From Oxalicibacterium solurbis (GTDB taxonomy: Bacteria > Pseudomonadota > Gammaproteobacteria > Burkholderiales > Burkholderiaceae_D): a stretch of DNA of 64,000 nt. The stretch is from assembly GCF_014635845.1 (NCBI RefSeq), contig NZ_BMDP01000002.1, forward strand, positions 124,001 to 188,000. Direction: 5' to 3'. Under the pieces are notes generated by a model, which had not been told where the DNA came from, ran no database searches, and saw only the letters and a list, made by a program, of their open reading frames with translations. Each line of letters begins with the position of its first letter. The stretch's first letter is position 1. This document shows positions 17,123 through 24,493 of this stretch, piece after piece. The translations under genes and the position numbers were made by a program.

Positions 17123-18546
17123 AGATCCATCCCGTCATTCTTTCCGGCGGTTCTGGCACGCGCCTGTGGCCGCTGTCGCGTGCAGCGCTGCCCAAGCAGT
17201 TGCTGCCGTTGGTATCCGGCCTGACGATGCTGCAGGAAACCGTGCTGCGCGTGGCCGGCCGACCCGGCATTGCGTCGCCGCTGATCGTCTGCGGCGACGA
17301 CCATCGTTTCCTGGTGGCGGAGCAGATGCGCCAGATCGGCGTGGAGCCGCACGCGATCATGCTGGAACCGCAGGGGCGCAATACGGCGCCGGCGATCGGC
17401 GTGGCGGCTTATCACTTGCGCAAGGATGGCGACGACGATGCGCTGATGCTGGTATTGCCGGCCGATCACGTGATACGCGACGTCGAGGCTTTCAACGAAG
17501 GGATTGCGACGGCGGCATCGGTTGCGCAGGGATCGTCGAAACTGGCGACCTTCGGCATCGTGCCGTCGGCGCCGGAATCCGGCTACGGCTACATCCGGCG
17601 CGGCGCGGCGGTGGAGGGAGCATCGGGCTGCTACATGGTCGAGCAGTTCGTCGAGAAGCCGGATCGCGAGACGGCGCAGCAATTCCTCGACGACGGCCGC
17701 TATTCGTGGAACAGCGGCATGTTCCTGTTCCGCGCCGGCGCTTACTTGGATGAGCTGGAACGCCTGCAACCGCAGATGGCAGCCTGCTGCCGCGAAGCCG
17801 TGCAGGAAGCCTACAGCGATCTGTCGTTCTGCCGTCTCGGCAAGGAGGCGTATGCAAAGTGTCCGTCCGAATCGATCGACTTCGCCGTGATGGAGCATAC
17901 GCAGCAGGCGGTCGTGATACCGGCCGATATCGGCTGGAGCGACGTCGGCTCGTGGTCGGCGCTGGCCGACGTGCAGGAACACGACGATCTGGATCGCAAC
18001 GTGCTGCAGGGCGACGTCTATACCGATGGCGTGCGCGATTCCTTCATCCGTGCGGAAAACCGCTTCGTCGCCGTGCTCGGACTGGACAACGTGATCGTTG
18101 TCGAAACCAAGGACGCGGTGCTGATTGCGAACAAGGATGATGTGCAGCGTGTCAAGCAGGTGGTCGATTACCTGAAGCAGGAAAAGCGCTGCGAGCACCT
18201 GAACCATACGAAGGTCTACCGGCCGTGGGGATCGTACGAATCGATCGATGACGGCCATCGCTACCAGGTCAAGCGCATCACCGTCGATCCGGGCGAGAAG
18301 CTGTCGCTGCAGATGCATCACCATCGCGCCGAGCACTGGATCGTCGTGACCGGCACCGCGCTCGTCACCCGTGGTGAAGAGCAGCGGCTGCTGACGGAAA
18401 ATGAATCGGTCTATATCCCGATCGGCACGCAGCACCGGCTGGAAAATCCCGGCAAGATGCCGCTGCATCTGATCGAGGTGCAGTCCGGCGCCTATCTGGG
18501 CGAGGACGATATCGTCCGTTTCGAGGATGTATACCAGCGTGCCTGA
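17119..18546 (+). CDS. manC: Mannose-1-phosphate guanylyltransferase / mannose-6-phosphate isomerase
   Basis: A bifunctional type II enzyme of 475 residues that makes GDP-mannose. The N-terminal pyrophosphorylase has LSGGSGTRLWPLSRAALPKQ at residues 8-27, LEPQGRNTAPAIG, LPADHVI and FVEKPDRETA. The C-terminal cupin isomerase domain, from about residue 370, has VYRPWGSYESID, VDPGEKLSLQMHHHRAEHW and IPIGTQHRLENPG with the metal-binding His residues. It starts with GTG overlapping the previous stop. GDP-mannose made here presumably supplies the glycosyltransferases upstream. Confidence 0.95.
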   Translation: MKIHPVILSGGSGTRLWPLSRAALPKQLLPLVSGLTMLQETVLRVAGRPGIASPLIVCGDDHRFLVAEQMRQIGVEPHAIMLEPQGRNTAPAIGVAAYHLRKDGDDDALMLVLPADHVIRDVEAFNEGIATAASVAQGSSKLATFGIVPSAPESGYGYIRRGAAVEGASGCYMVEQFVEKPDRETAQQFLDDGRYSWNSGMFLFRAGAYLDELERLQPQMAACCREAVQEAYSDLSFCRLGKEAYAKCPSESIDFAVMEHTQQAVVIPADIGWSDVGSWSALADVQEHDDLDRNVLQGDVYTDGVRDSFIRAENRFVAVLGLDNVIVVETKDAVLIANKDDVQRVKQVVDYLKQEKRCEHLNHTKVYRPWGSYESIDDGHRYQVKRITVDPGEKLSLQMHHHRAEHWIVVTGTALVTRGEEQRLLTENESVYIPIGTQHRLENPGKMPLHLIEVQSGAYLGEDDIVRFEDVYQRA

Positions 18547-19819
18547 CGATCATCACCTTTCTCCTTCCGCAGATGTCCAGCCCGGTTCGCCACGTCCGGA
18601 TCGTATCGTCGCGCGCCTGACCGAAATGCGCGGCAATAATGAAGCTACGCATCAGAGTACAAATCAGGTCACGCGCATCGTCTCCTTCGACGACCAGCAG
18701 GTCGGCTGGGAAATGACCGGCCCCGAGGAATGCCTGCCGCCGCCGTTGCGCGTGCACGATCTGGCGGCGACTGCGCTGGTGTTCCTGGCGATGCATCAGG
18801 GACGCGACCTGCACATCGACGGCCCGGTCACGCAATCGCTGCTGCGCAACATGGAAGATCTGATTGCGTGCTGGCATCTGTGGCGTCCCGATCTCTACCG
18901 CATCGTGCGCGTCAGCGCCGAACACGAAGTCACCGATGCGGCCTTGCCGTCGCCTGCGTCGCCGCCGCGCGCGGTGCTCGCCTTCTCGGGCGGCCTCGAT
19001 GCCAGCTTTACCGCATGGCGGCATGTGACGGGCAACGCCGGGCGTCGCAGTCATCTGCTGCATGCCGGCGTGCTGATCCAGGGATTCGATATCGGCCTCG
19101 ATGCCAATGCCGCTTTCACGACGACGGTTTCCACGGCCGCCGATGCGCTGCGCTCGATCAATGTGCCGATGGTGACGATGCGCACCAACTGGCGCGACGT
19201 CGCTTGCGTCAACTGGGAAATGGAATTCGGCAACGGCGTGGCGAGCTGCCTGCGCAACTGGCAGGGCAGTGTGTCGGCCGCGCTGGTCGGCTCCGACGAA
19301 GACTATGCACGTCTGGTGCTGCCGTGGGGCGGCAATCCGATCACTTACACGATGCTGTCGAGCCGCGATTTTCAGGTCGTCTATGACGGCGGTGAATTCA
19401 CGCGTACCGAAAAAGCGGCAGGCATTCTCGACTGGCCCGCCGGCTTGCGCAATCTGCGCGTGTGCTGGGAAGGTCCGCTGACCGGCCGCAATTGCGGGCA
19501 TTGCGAGAAATGCCTGCGTACCAAACTCAATTTCATGGCGCTCGGCGCGCCGCTGCCGGAATCGCTGGCAGGACCGCCGAGCGATGCCGATATCCAGAAC
19601 CTGCGCGTCGGCAACCGCGCGCAACTGGTTCTGCTGCAGGAGATCGTCGAAATGGCGGAGCGTCGCAAGATACGCCAATCGTGGGTGCGCGCATTGAAGA
19701 TCGCCATCGCCAAGAATCGCATGCGTCTCGCCGTGCCGGTCGGTGCTGCGTTGCGGCGCATGACGCAGCCGTTGCGCACGCTGCTGCGTCCGCTGAAACG
19801 TCGATTGGTGTCGCAATGA
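18527..19819 (+). CDS. QueC-like PP-loop ATPase of unknown role in the EPS locus
   Basis: A 430-residue protein not recognised as a standard EPS enzyme. A PP-loop ATP-pyrophosphatase motif (AFSGGLDAS, residues 152-160) is followed by LLHAGVLIQGFDIG. A zinc-type cysteine set comes later: Cys313, Cys323, Cys326 and Cys329 (RVCWEG...RNCGHCEKCLRT). This spacing is close to that of QueC/ExsB enzymes, which activate a carboxylate with ATP to form an amide or nitrile. The N-terminal 145 residues and the basic C-terminal tail do not match QueC. It overlaps manC by 20 bp and is coupled to the flippase gene (ATGA). The start could also be GTG 18539. An ATP-dependent amidation of a sugar acid or lipid-linked intermediate is a guess. 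Confidence 0.82.
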   Translation: MYTSVPDDHHLSPSADVQPGSPRPDRIVARLTEMRGNNEATHQSTNQVTRIVSFDDQQVGWEMTGPEECLPPPLRVHDLAATALVFLAMHQGRDLHIDGPVTQSLLRNMEDLIACWHLWRPDLYRIVRVSAEHEVTDAALPSPASPPRAVLAFSGGLDASFTAWRHVTGNAGRRSHLLHAGVLIQGFDIGLDANAAFTTTVSTAADALRSINVPMVTMRTNWRDVACVNWEMEFGNGVASCLRNWQGSVSAALVGSDEDYARLVLPWGGNPITYTMLSSRDFQVVYDGGEFTRTEKAAGILDWPAGLRNLRVCWEGPLTGRNCGHCEKCLRTKLNFMALGAPLPESLAGPPSDADIQNLRVGNRAQLVLLQEIVEMAERRKIRQSWVRALKIAIAKNRMRLAVPVGAALRRMTQPLRTLLRPLKRRLVSQ

Positions 19820-21273
19820 AGAATCTGCGCCGTGCCGTACCATGGGCGATCGTCGACAGCGTCGGCGTCGGCCTGCTCGGTTTCCTGACGCTGGGCATCA
19901 TGTCGCGCGTGCTGACGGCGGCCGATTTCGGCAGCGTCGCCTTCGCGCAAGCCATCGTGCTGATGATGCAGCTCGTCATCGCACTCGGCATCAACGAAGC
20001 GCTGATCCAGCGCCGGCCTATCGATATGCTGCATATCGACAGCGCGTTCTGGATGGCGCTGGCGCTCGGTTTTTCCGGCTTCCTGTTCTGCGCCTGCATC
20101 GGTCTGTATTTCATCTATATGGCGGGGCAGCCGCTGGTCGGTACCATTCTCCTCATCGAAGGAACGGCTTGTTTCTTCACCGGTTTGAACCTGCTGCCGT
20201 CGGCGATGCTGGACCGCAAGATGCGCACCAAGGCAGTGGCACGCCGCACCGTGCTCGGGCGTCTCAGCTACTGCGTGGTCGCGATCGGTCTGGCGCTGGC
20301 GAATTTCGGCGTCTGGAGTATCGTCATCGCCGGCGTCGTGCAGAACCTGGTGCTGACGACGATCTTCTGGCGCGGCCTGCAGCGCTGGCCTAAGCGGCGT
20401 TTCTCGTGGCCGCATGCGAAGCAGCTGATCACGTTCGGCGTGCCGGTGATGCTGGAAGGCGCGCTGTGGGCATTCCTGACGCGCGGCTTCAATCTGCTGA
20501 TCGGCGCCATCCATGGTTTGACGGTGCTGGGTCTGGTCAGCGTCGCGTTCAAGGCGACCGATGCGCTGTCCAACATCGTCGGCAACGTGGCCGGCCGTAT
20601 CGGCCTGCCGTTCTTCTCGGCCTTGCAGCAGGATCGCGCGCACATGCAGCGTGCCTTCCTGCGCATCACGCAGGCAACCACCTTTATCTCCGGCCCGATC
20701 TTCGTCGGCCTCGCATTGACGGCGCATCAATGGGTGCCGCTCTTGCTCGGCGAAAAATGGAGCGAGGCGATCCCGTTGATCGTCGTGCTGTGCCTGATGT
20801 GGGTGACCAGCTTCACGCGCATCTTCGTTAGCCCGTACCTGCGTGCACTCGGCCATCCGCGCGCCTTGCTCTTACCCGGCCTGTGTGCCAGCGCCTGCAC
20901 GATCGCGGTGGTATTCCTGACGGCAGGGCATGCGCCTATCTACATCATGCTGGCGTGGTCGTGCCGCGTGCTGGTCACTTATCCGCTTGGCTTGCTGTTG
21001 CTGCGCAAATACGCCGGCATCAGCGTCGGTCGCCAGTTGCGTCCGCTGGCGATGCCTGCGTTCTGCGTGGCGACGATGTCGGCCTGCGTGCTGGGATTGC
21101 AGTCGGTGATGACTGGTCACGAATGGTCGCTGATGACGGAACTGCTGGCTTCGATGGCGGTGGGCGCGTTCAGCTATGCGGCCATCGTCCTGTTCATGCA
21201 TAGACGCAGACTGCCGGCCATGCTGGCGGACTGGCGTGGCGGCAGTGGCGGAATGGGGATGAAGGCCCGCTGA
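19816..21273 (+). CDS. Wzx-type polysaccharide flippase (MOP/MATE-like)
   Basis: A 485-residue membrane protein with about 12-14 hydrophobic helices, of the polysaccharide-transporter (Wzx/TuaB/WzxC) type. The N-terminal AVPWAIVDSVGVGLLGFLTLGIMSRVLTAADFG and the middle ITFGVPVMLEGALWAF and LGLVSVAFKATDALSNIVGN segments are typical. It would turn undecaprenyl-linked repeat units over to the periplasm. The start at 19816 overlaps the PP-loop gene stop by four bases. It closes the EPS locus; the next genes lie on the other strand. Confidence 0.9.
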   Translation: MKNLRRAVPWAIVDSVGVGLLGFLTLGIMSRVLTAADFGSVAFAQAIVLMMQLVIALGINEALIQRRPIDMLHIDSAFWMALALGFSGFLFCACIGLYFIYMAGQPLVGTILLIEGTACFFTGLNLLPSAMLDRKMRTKAVARRTVLGRLSYCVVAIGLALANFGVWSIVIAGVVQNLVLTTIFWRGLQRWPKRRFSWPHAKQLITFGVPVMLEGALWAFLTRGFNLLIGAIHGLTVLGLVSVAFKATDALSNIVGNVAGRIGLPFFSALQQDRAHMQRAFLRITQATTFISGPIFVGLALTAHQWVPLLLGEKWSEAIPLIVVLCLMWVTSFTRIFVSPYLRALGHPRALLLPGLCASACTIAVVFLTAGHAPIYIMLAWSCRVLVTYPLGLLLLRKYAGISVGRQLRPLAMPAFCVATMSACVLGLQSVMTGHEWSLMTELLASMAVGAFSYAAIVLFMHRRRLPAMLADWRGGSGGMGMKAR

Positions 21274-21362
21274 GAGCAGGTTGATGCGGCTTCCGGCTTC
21301 TTCATGAGGCTGGTGGTGACTGATTCCTCGTGTAATAGCCGATGTCGCGCATGTAGGCCTGC

Positions 21363-21385
21363 TTGTCGCCGCGGTCAGGCGACAA
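21363..21385 (-). terminator. Hairpin directly after the duplicated-domain protein gene
   Basis: TTGTCGCC, seven bases, GGCGACAA: a perfect 8-bp stem that begins right after the stop codon on the - strand. There is no T-run, so it may be a weak or Rho-assisted terminator, or an RNA-stabilising hairpin, at the convergent end of the EPS locus. Confidence 0.45.
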
Positions 21386-22018
21386 TCAGCGTCGCGTGCG
21401 GACGTTTTTCAGCAGACGCTCCACGTCGCGGTTCAATGCTTCCAGATCGTGCTGCAATATGTCTTTTTCCGATTGCGTGATCTGGCCATCCACTCTGAAT
21501 GCCGCTTCGCGGTGATAGATGTCGGTTTCGCGCTGCGCCAGGCGCTGCGCCTCGGTGCGTGTGATGAGGCCGCTGGCAATGCCGTAGTCGATGCGCTTGC
21601 CGATCTGCGTTTCACGTCCGGCGAGATCGGGAAGGTAGCCGTCCGGGCTGCCTTTCATCCGTGTATTGCGCAGGCTGCGTTCGACACCGGCATGCAGCGC
21701 ATCGAGATCGCGGCGCAGCTGGTCGCGCTCTTGCGGCGTCAGCGTGCCATCGCGCTGGAAACCTGCTACACGCTGCTGGATGTTGCTTTCGCGACGCGAT
21801 AGCTCATCCGCTTCATCCTGCGTGATCAGGCCATACGCGATGCCTTGTTCGATGCGCGCATGGATGTCCTGCTGTTGCTGATCGATGCTGTAACTTCGGA
21901 CATTTTCGGCGTCCGCGAAAAGCGGAGCTGTTGCCAGTACGCCCGCTGCCAGCGCAAACCATGCCGTTGCACGGTTGCGCCGAAATCCTGAAGGGAAGAG
22001 GAGAGAAGTTTTCATCAT
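21386..22018 (-). CDS. Periplasmic protein with two tandem helical repeats, unknown function
   Basis: A 210-residue protein with an N-terminal signal peptide (ATAWFALAAGVLATAPLFA, cleavage near residue 36). The mature part contains two copies of a unit of about 70 residues. The first has IEQGIAYGLITQDEADELSRRE...GTLTPQERDQLRRDLDAL; the second has IDYGIASGLITRTEAQRLAQRE...GQITQSEKDILQHDLEAL. Each unit looks like a helical hairpin with an EF-hand-like turn (FQRDGTLTPQE and FRVDGQITQSE). No function is recognised. Two ATGs (22018 and 22015) are equally possible. It sits beside another small secreted protein. Confidence 0.75.
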   Translation of the reverse strand: MMKTSLLFPSGFRRNRATAWFALAAGVLATAPLFADAENVRSYSIDQQQQDIHARIEQGIAYGLITQDEADELSRRESNIQQRVAGFQRDGTLTPQERDQLRRDLDALHAGVERSLRNTRMKGSPDGYLPDLAGRETQIGKRIDYGIASGLITRTEAQRLAQRETDIYHREAAFRVDGQITQSEKDILQHDLEALNRDVERLLKNVRTRR

Positions 22019-22057
22019 GCGACGATGCCTTGCGATCGCCGGACATGATGCCGACGA

Positions 22058-22354
22058 TCAATAACGATACGGGTTGGTAGGTCTGCGGTCGAAACGATTC
22101 GGTACGCCATCGCGATCATAGTCGCCGCGCGGGCGAATGTACCGTTTGTGATGGTAATACCTGTGCGGATGAACGTATACCGGCATCGGGCGCGGTGCGA
22201 CATACACGGGGCGCGGCGCGACGTAGACCGGTGCCGGGCCGACATAGACCGGCGCGCCCAGATGGACGTCGACATTGACGCGGGCCATTGCCGGGGCAGA
22301 AAGCAGTAGTGCGCCTGCCAGTATGCCGGCCGAAATGCCGAGGATCTTTTTCAT
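22058..22354 (-). CDS. Small secreted Pro/Val/Tyr-rich protein
   Basis: A 98-residue protein with a clear signal peptide (ILGISAGILAGALLLSAPAMA). The mature part has repeated PVYVAPRP units followed by His/Tyr-rich basic sequence and a C-terminal DRDGVPNRFDRRP motif, which resembles a calcium-loop-like Asp pattern. Such small exported proteins occur widely in Burkholderiales but have no firm function. AAGGAGAG precedes the start. It may be attached to or associated with the envelope. Confidence 0.75.
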   Translation of the reverse strand: MKKILGISAGILAGALLLSAPAMARVNVDVHLGAPVYVGPAPVYVAPRPVYVAPRPMPVYVHPHRYYHHKRYIRPRGDYDRDGVPNRFDRRPTNPYRY

Positions 22355-22660
22355 GACGCTCTCCTTGATGAGACGTTTTGGGGACGTTTTTGATGGAACA
22401 TTTGCGGAGGATTTCCATTCCTGAAAAATCCTCTATCAGGACAATTCCATTTAATACGAGCATTGCATCGGTCGCCAGCCTGAATCGGTAAGGTCTGTTA
22501 CAACATGTATCCGCCTCGGCATTGACGTTTGCATGCATTGCAGAAATGGCATGCCGGCAGTGCTGAATGAAATGCATGGTCACGAAAATCCCATATGGAT
22601 GGGATACGAAACCGGCGGGAAGCGCTCCAGAATGATCAACCCTTCAGGAGTCGCACAACC
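22355..22660. other. Intergenic region between divergent small genes
   Basis: This 306-bp gap separates the secreted Pro-rich protein (- strand) from the small + strand gene at 22661, so it should hold promoters for both. It is A/T-richer than the flanks from 22375 to 22480. An inverted repeat ATCCCAT-atgg-ATGGGAT lies near 22587-22604. No coding sequence, RNA gene or certain promoter hexamer pair was identified. Confidence 0.4.
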
Positions 22661-22951
22661 ATGCCATTTCAATTGCCGTCCAACGTTACTGCCCAGCGCA
22701 GGCCGATTTCCGCCACATCCTATGAATACATCCTCCGCCACAGCGAACTGGGCCAGCTTGGACAGATCATGCTGAGCGTCTGCGTTTCCGGGCATTGCCG
22801 GATCACGTCGCTGGTCCACGGACAGCCGGGTGAAATCCTGACCGAACGCCGTCGCGCCATTTTCGAACCGTTGGCGAAGCTGCTGGCCGAACAGATCAAG
22901 CCGGCATTGAGCATGCAGCCGGCAGGCAATGAGCGGTCCGCCATGGTCTGA
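22661..22951 (+). CDS. Small conserved-looking hypothetical protein
   Basis: A predicted soluble protein of 96 residues (MPFQLPSNVTAQ...), neither secreted nor membrane-bound. No domain was recognised. The sequence has an even amino-acid mix with a helical C-terminal half (RRAIFEPLAKLLAEQIKPALS). The start at 22661 is chosen because AGGAG lies at 22646-22650. The open frame continues back to 22595. A strong terminator follows 28 bases after the stop, which supports a transcribed gene. A competing frame on the other strand looks like a shadow. Confidence 0.55.
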   Translation: MPFQLPSNVTAQRRPISATSYEYILRHSELGQLGQIMLSVCVSGHCRITSLVHGQPGEILTERRRAIFEPLAKLLAEQIKPALSMQPAGNERSAMV

Positions 22952-22978
22952 TCGCGAGTGCTTTTTTCACCGCAAAAT

Positions 22979-23004
22979 AAAAGAGGCCCGTGAGGGCCTC
23001 TTTT
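22979..23004. terminator. Bidirectional intrinsic terminator
   Basis: AAGAGGCCC, loop GTGA, GGGCCTCTT, flanked by A-rich sequence on the left and T-rich on the right. It can stop transcription of the small gene at 22661 on the + strand and of the RND efflux operon ending at 23024 on the - strand. Confidence 0.9.
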
Positions 23005-23023
23005 CATTGGAGAACAGTTTTTG

Positions 23024-24493
23024 TCACTGCACTGTCTGCGGCGCCGTCGGAGCCGTTGCGGCTGTCGGGGTATTTTCCAGCAGTCCACCGCCCAGTGAGC
23101 GGTACAGGTCGACCGCATTGGTCAGACGCAGTTGCCGCACCTGCACCAGTTCCAGATCGGCAGCGAACAGGCCGCGCTTCGCATCCAGCACGTCCAGCGA
23201 ACTGGCGATGCCGTTGTCGAAACGCTGGGTCGCCAGTTTCAGGCGTTCGGCTTCCGCATCGCGCATCCGAAGCTGCGCCTCGATCTGTTCGTCCAGCAGG
23301 CCGCGTGCCACCAGCGCATCGGATACTTCACGGAAGGCAGTCTGGATCGTCTTCTCGTAGTTGGCGACTTCGATGTTCTTGCGCACTTCGGACAGCTTCA
23401 GATTGGCAATGTTGCGGCCGCCCTGGAAGATCGGCAGCACCAGTTGCGGTGCGAACGACCAGGCGCGTGAACCGGCATCGAACAGGCCGGAAAGCTCGTT
23501 GCTGGCCGTGCCAACGCCCGCCGTCAGCGAGATCTGCGGGAAGAAGGCTGCGCGTGCCGCACCGATGTTTGCATTGGACGAAATCAATGCCTGCTCGGCG
23601 CTGCGGATATCAGGTCGCTCCGTCAGCAGGTCGGAGGGCAGGCCGGATGGCAGATTGGTCGCGAGATCCAGTTTCGACAGCGGTTCGGTCGGCGGCAGAT
23701 CCGTCAGCGGCTGACCGACCAGCAGCGTCAGGGCGTTCCATGCCTGCGCGCGCTGGCGCGCCAGTGCCAGTTGCGCAACGCGCGCGGTCTGCATCGAGGA
23801 TTCGTCCTGCTTCAAATCCAGTGCAGACAATGCGCCGACATCGAAACGTTGCTTGGAAAGCTTGTAGGCATCGGCGCGCGTCTCGTAGGTCTGGCGCGCC
23901 AGTTCCAGCTGTTCGGCATAGCCGCGTTCCGTCAGGTAGGCGGTGGCGACTTCCGCAACCAGGCTGATGTGCGCAGCGCGCTGTGCTTCTTCGGTGGACA
24001 GGTACTGCGCCAGGGCCGCATCGCTGAGGCTCTTCACGCGGCCGAAGAAATCCAGCTCGAATGCAGCCAGACCGAGGCCGACCTGATAGTTGCTGGTGAC
24101 GACCGAGGTGCCGGTCGTCGACAGCGAAGCCGGTACACGGGCGCGCTGGCCGGTGGCGGAGATGTCGAAGTTCGGATAACGGTCGGCCGACTGGATGTTG
24201 TACAGCGCACGCGCTTCCTCGATGCGCAGAGCCGCCACGCGCAGGTCGCGGTTGTTTTCCAGCGCGGTGGAAATCAGCGCTTGCAGGCGCTGATCCGGGA
24301 AGAAGTTGCGCCAGCCGATTTCCGATACCTTTTGCTGATTGGCTGCCTGCGCATCCTGCGCTGCCTTGTCCTGGCCGGCCTGGTCCGGATAAGCGGTCGC
24401 GATCGGCGCTTCCGGGCGCTGGTAGGTCGGCGCCATCGAGCATCCGCTCAGTACGCCTGCTGCCAGCAGGCTTAACGTCATTTGCTTGATCAT
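23024..24493 (-). CDS. RND efflux outer-membrane factor, NodT/OprM-type lipoprotein
   Basis: A 489-residue TolC-like outer-membrane channel of a tripartite drug-efflux pump. A lipoprotein signal ends in LSGC (Cys near residue 18), followed by SMAPTYQRPEAP, the usual N terminus of the NodT family. Two outer-membrane efflux repeats follow, with DLFGRVKSLSDAALAQYL and FFGR/VSDALVARG-type segments and long alpha-helical stretches. It overlaps the pump gene stop by four bases and is the last gene of the operon. A terminator follows at 22979-23004. Confidence 0.94.
   Translation of the reverse strand: MIKQMTLSLLAAGVLSGCSMAPTYQRPEAPIATAYPDQAGQDKAAQDAQAANQQKVSEIGWRNFFPDQRLQALISTALENNRDLRVAALRIEEARALYNIQSADRYPNFDISATGQRARVPASLSTTGTSVVTSNYQVGLGLAAFELDFFGRVKSLSDAALAQYLSTEEAQRAAHISLVAEVATAYLTERGYAEQLELARQTYETRADAYKLSKQRFDVGALSALDLKQDESSMQTARVAQLALARQRAQAWNALTLLVGQPLTDLPPTEPLSKLDLATNLPSGLPSDLLTERPDIRSAEQALISSNANIGAARAAFFPQISLTAGVGTASNELSGLFDAGSRAWSFAPQLVLPIFQGGRNIANLKLSEVRKNIEVANYEKTIQTAFREVSDALVARGLLDEQIEAQLRMRDAEAERLKLATQRFDNGIASSLDVLDAKRGLFAADLELVQVRQLRLTNAVDLYRSLGGGLLENTPTAATAPTAPQTVQ

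Noticed and set aside
21302-21385. In-frame continuation after the stop of the duplicated-repeat protein (28 sense codons)
   Set aside because: The first part is explained by the terminal hairpin; no evidence for readthrough or a lost gene end.
22580-22819. 79-codon - strand frame opposite the small hypothetical gene
   Set aside because: The + strand frame has a better ribosome site and is followed by a terminator.
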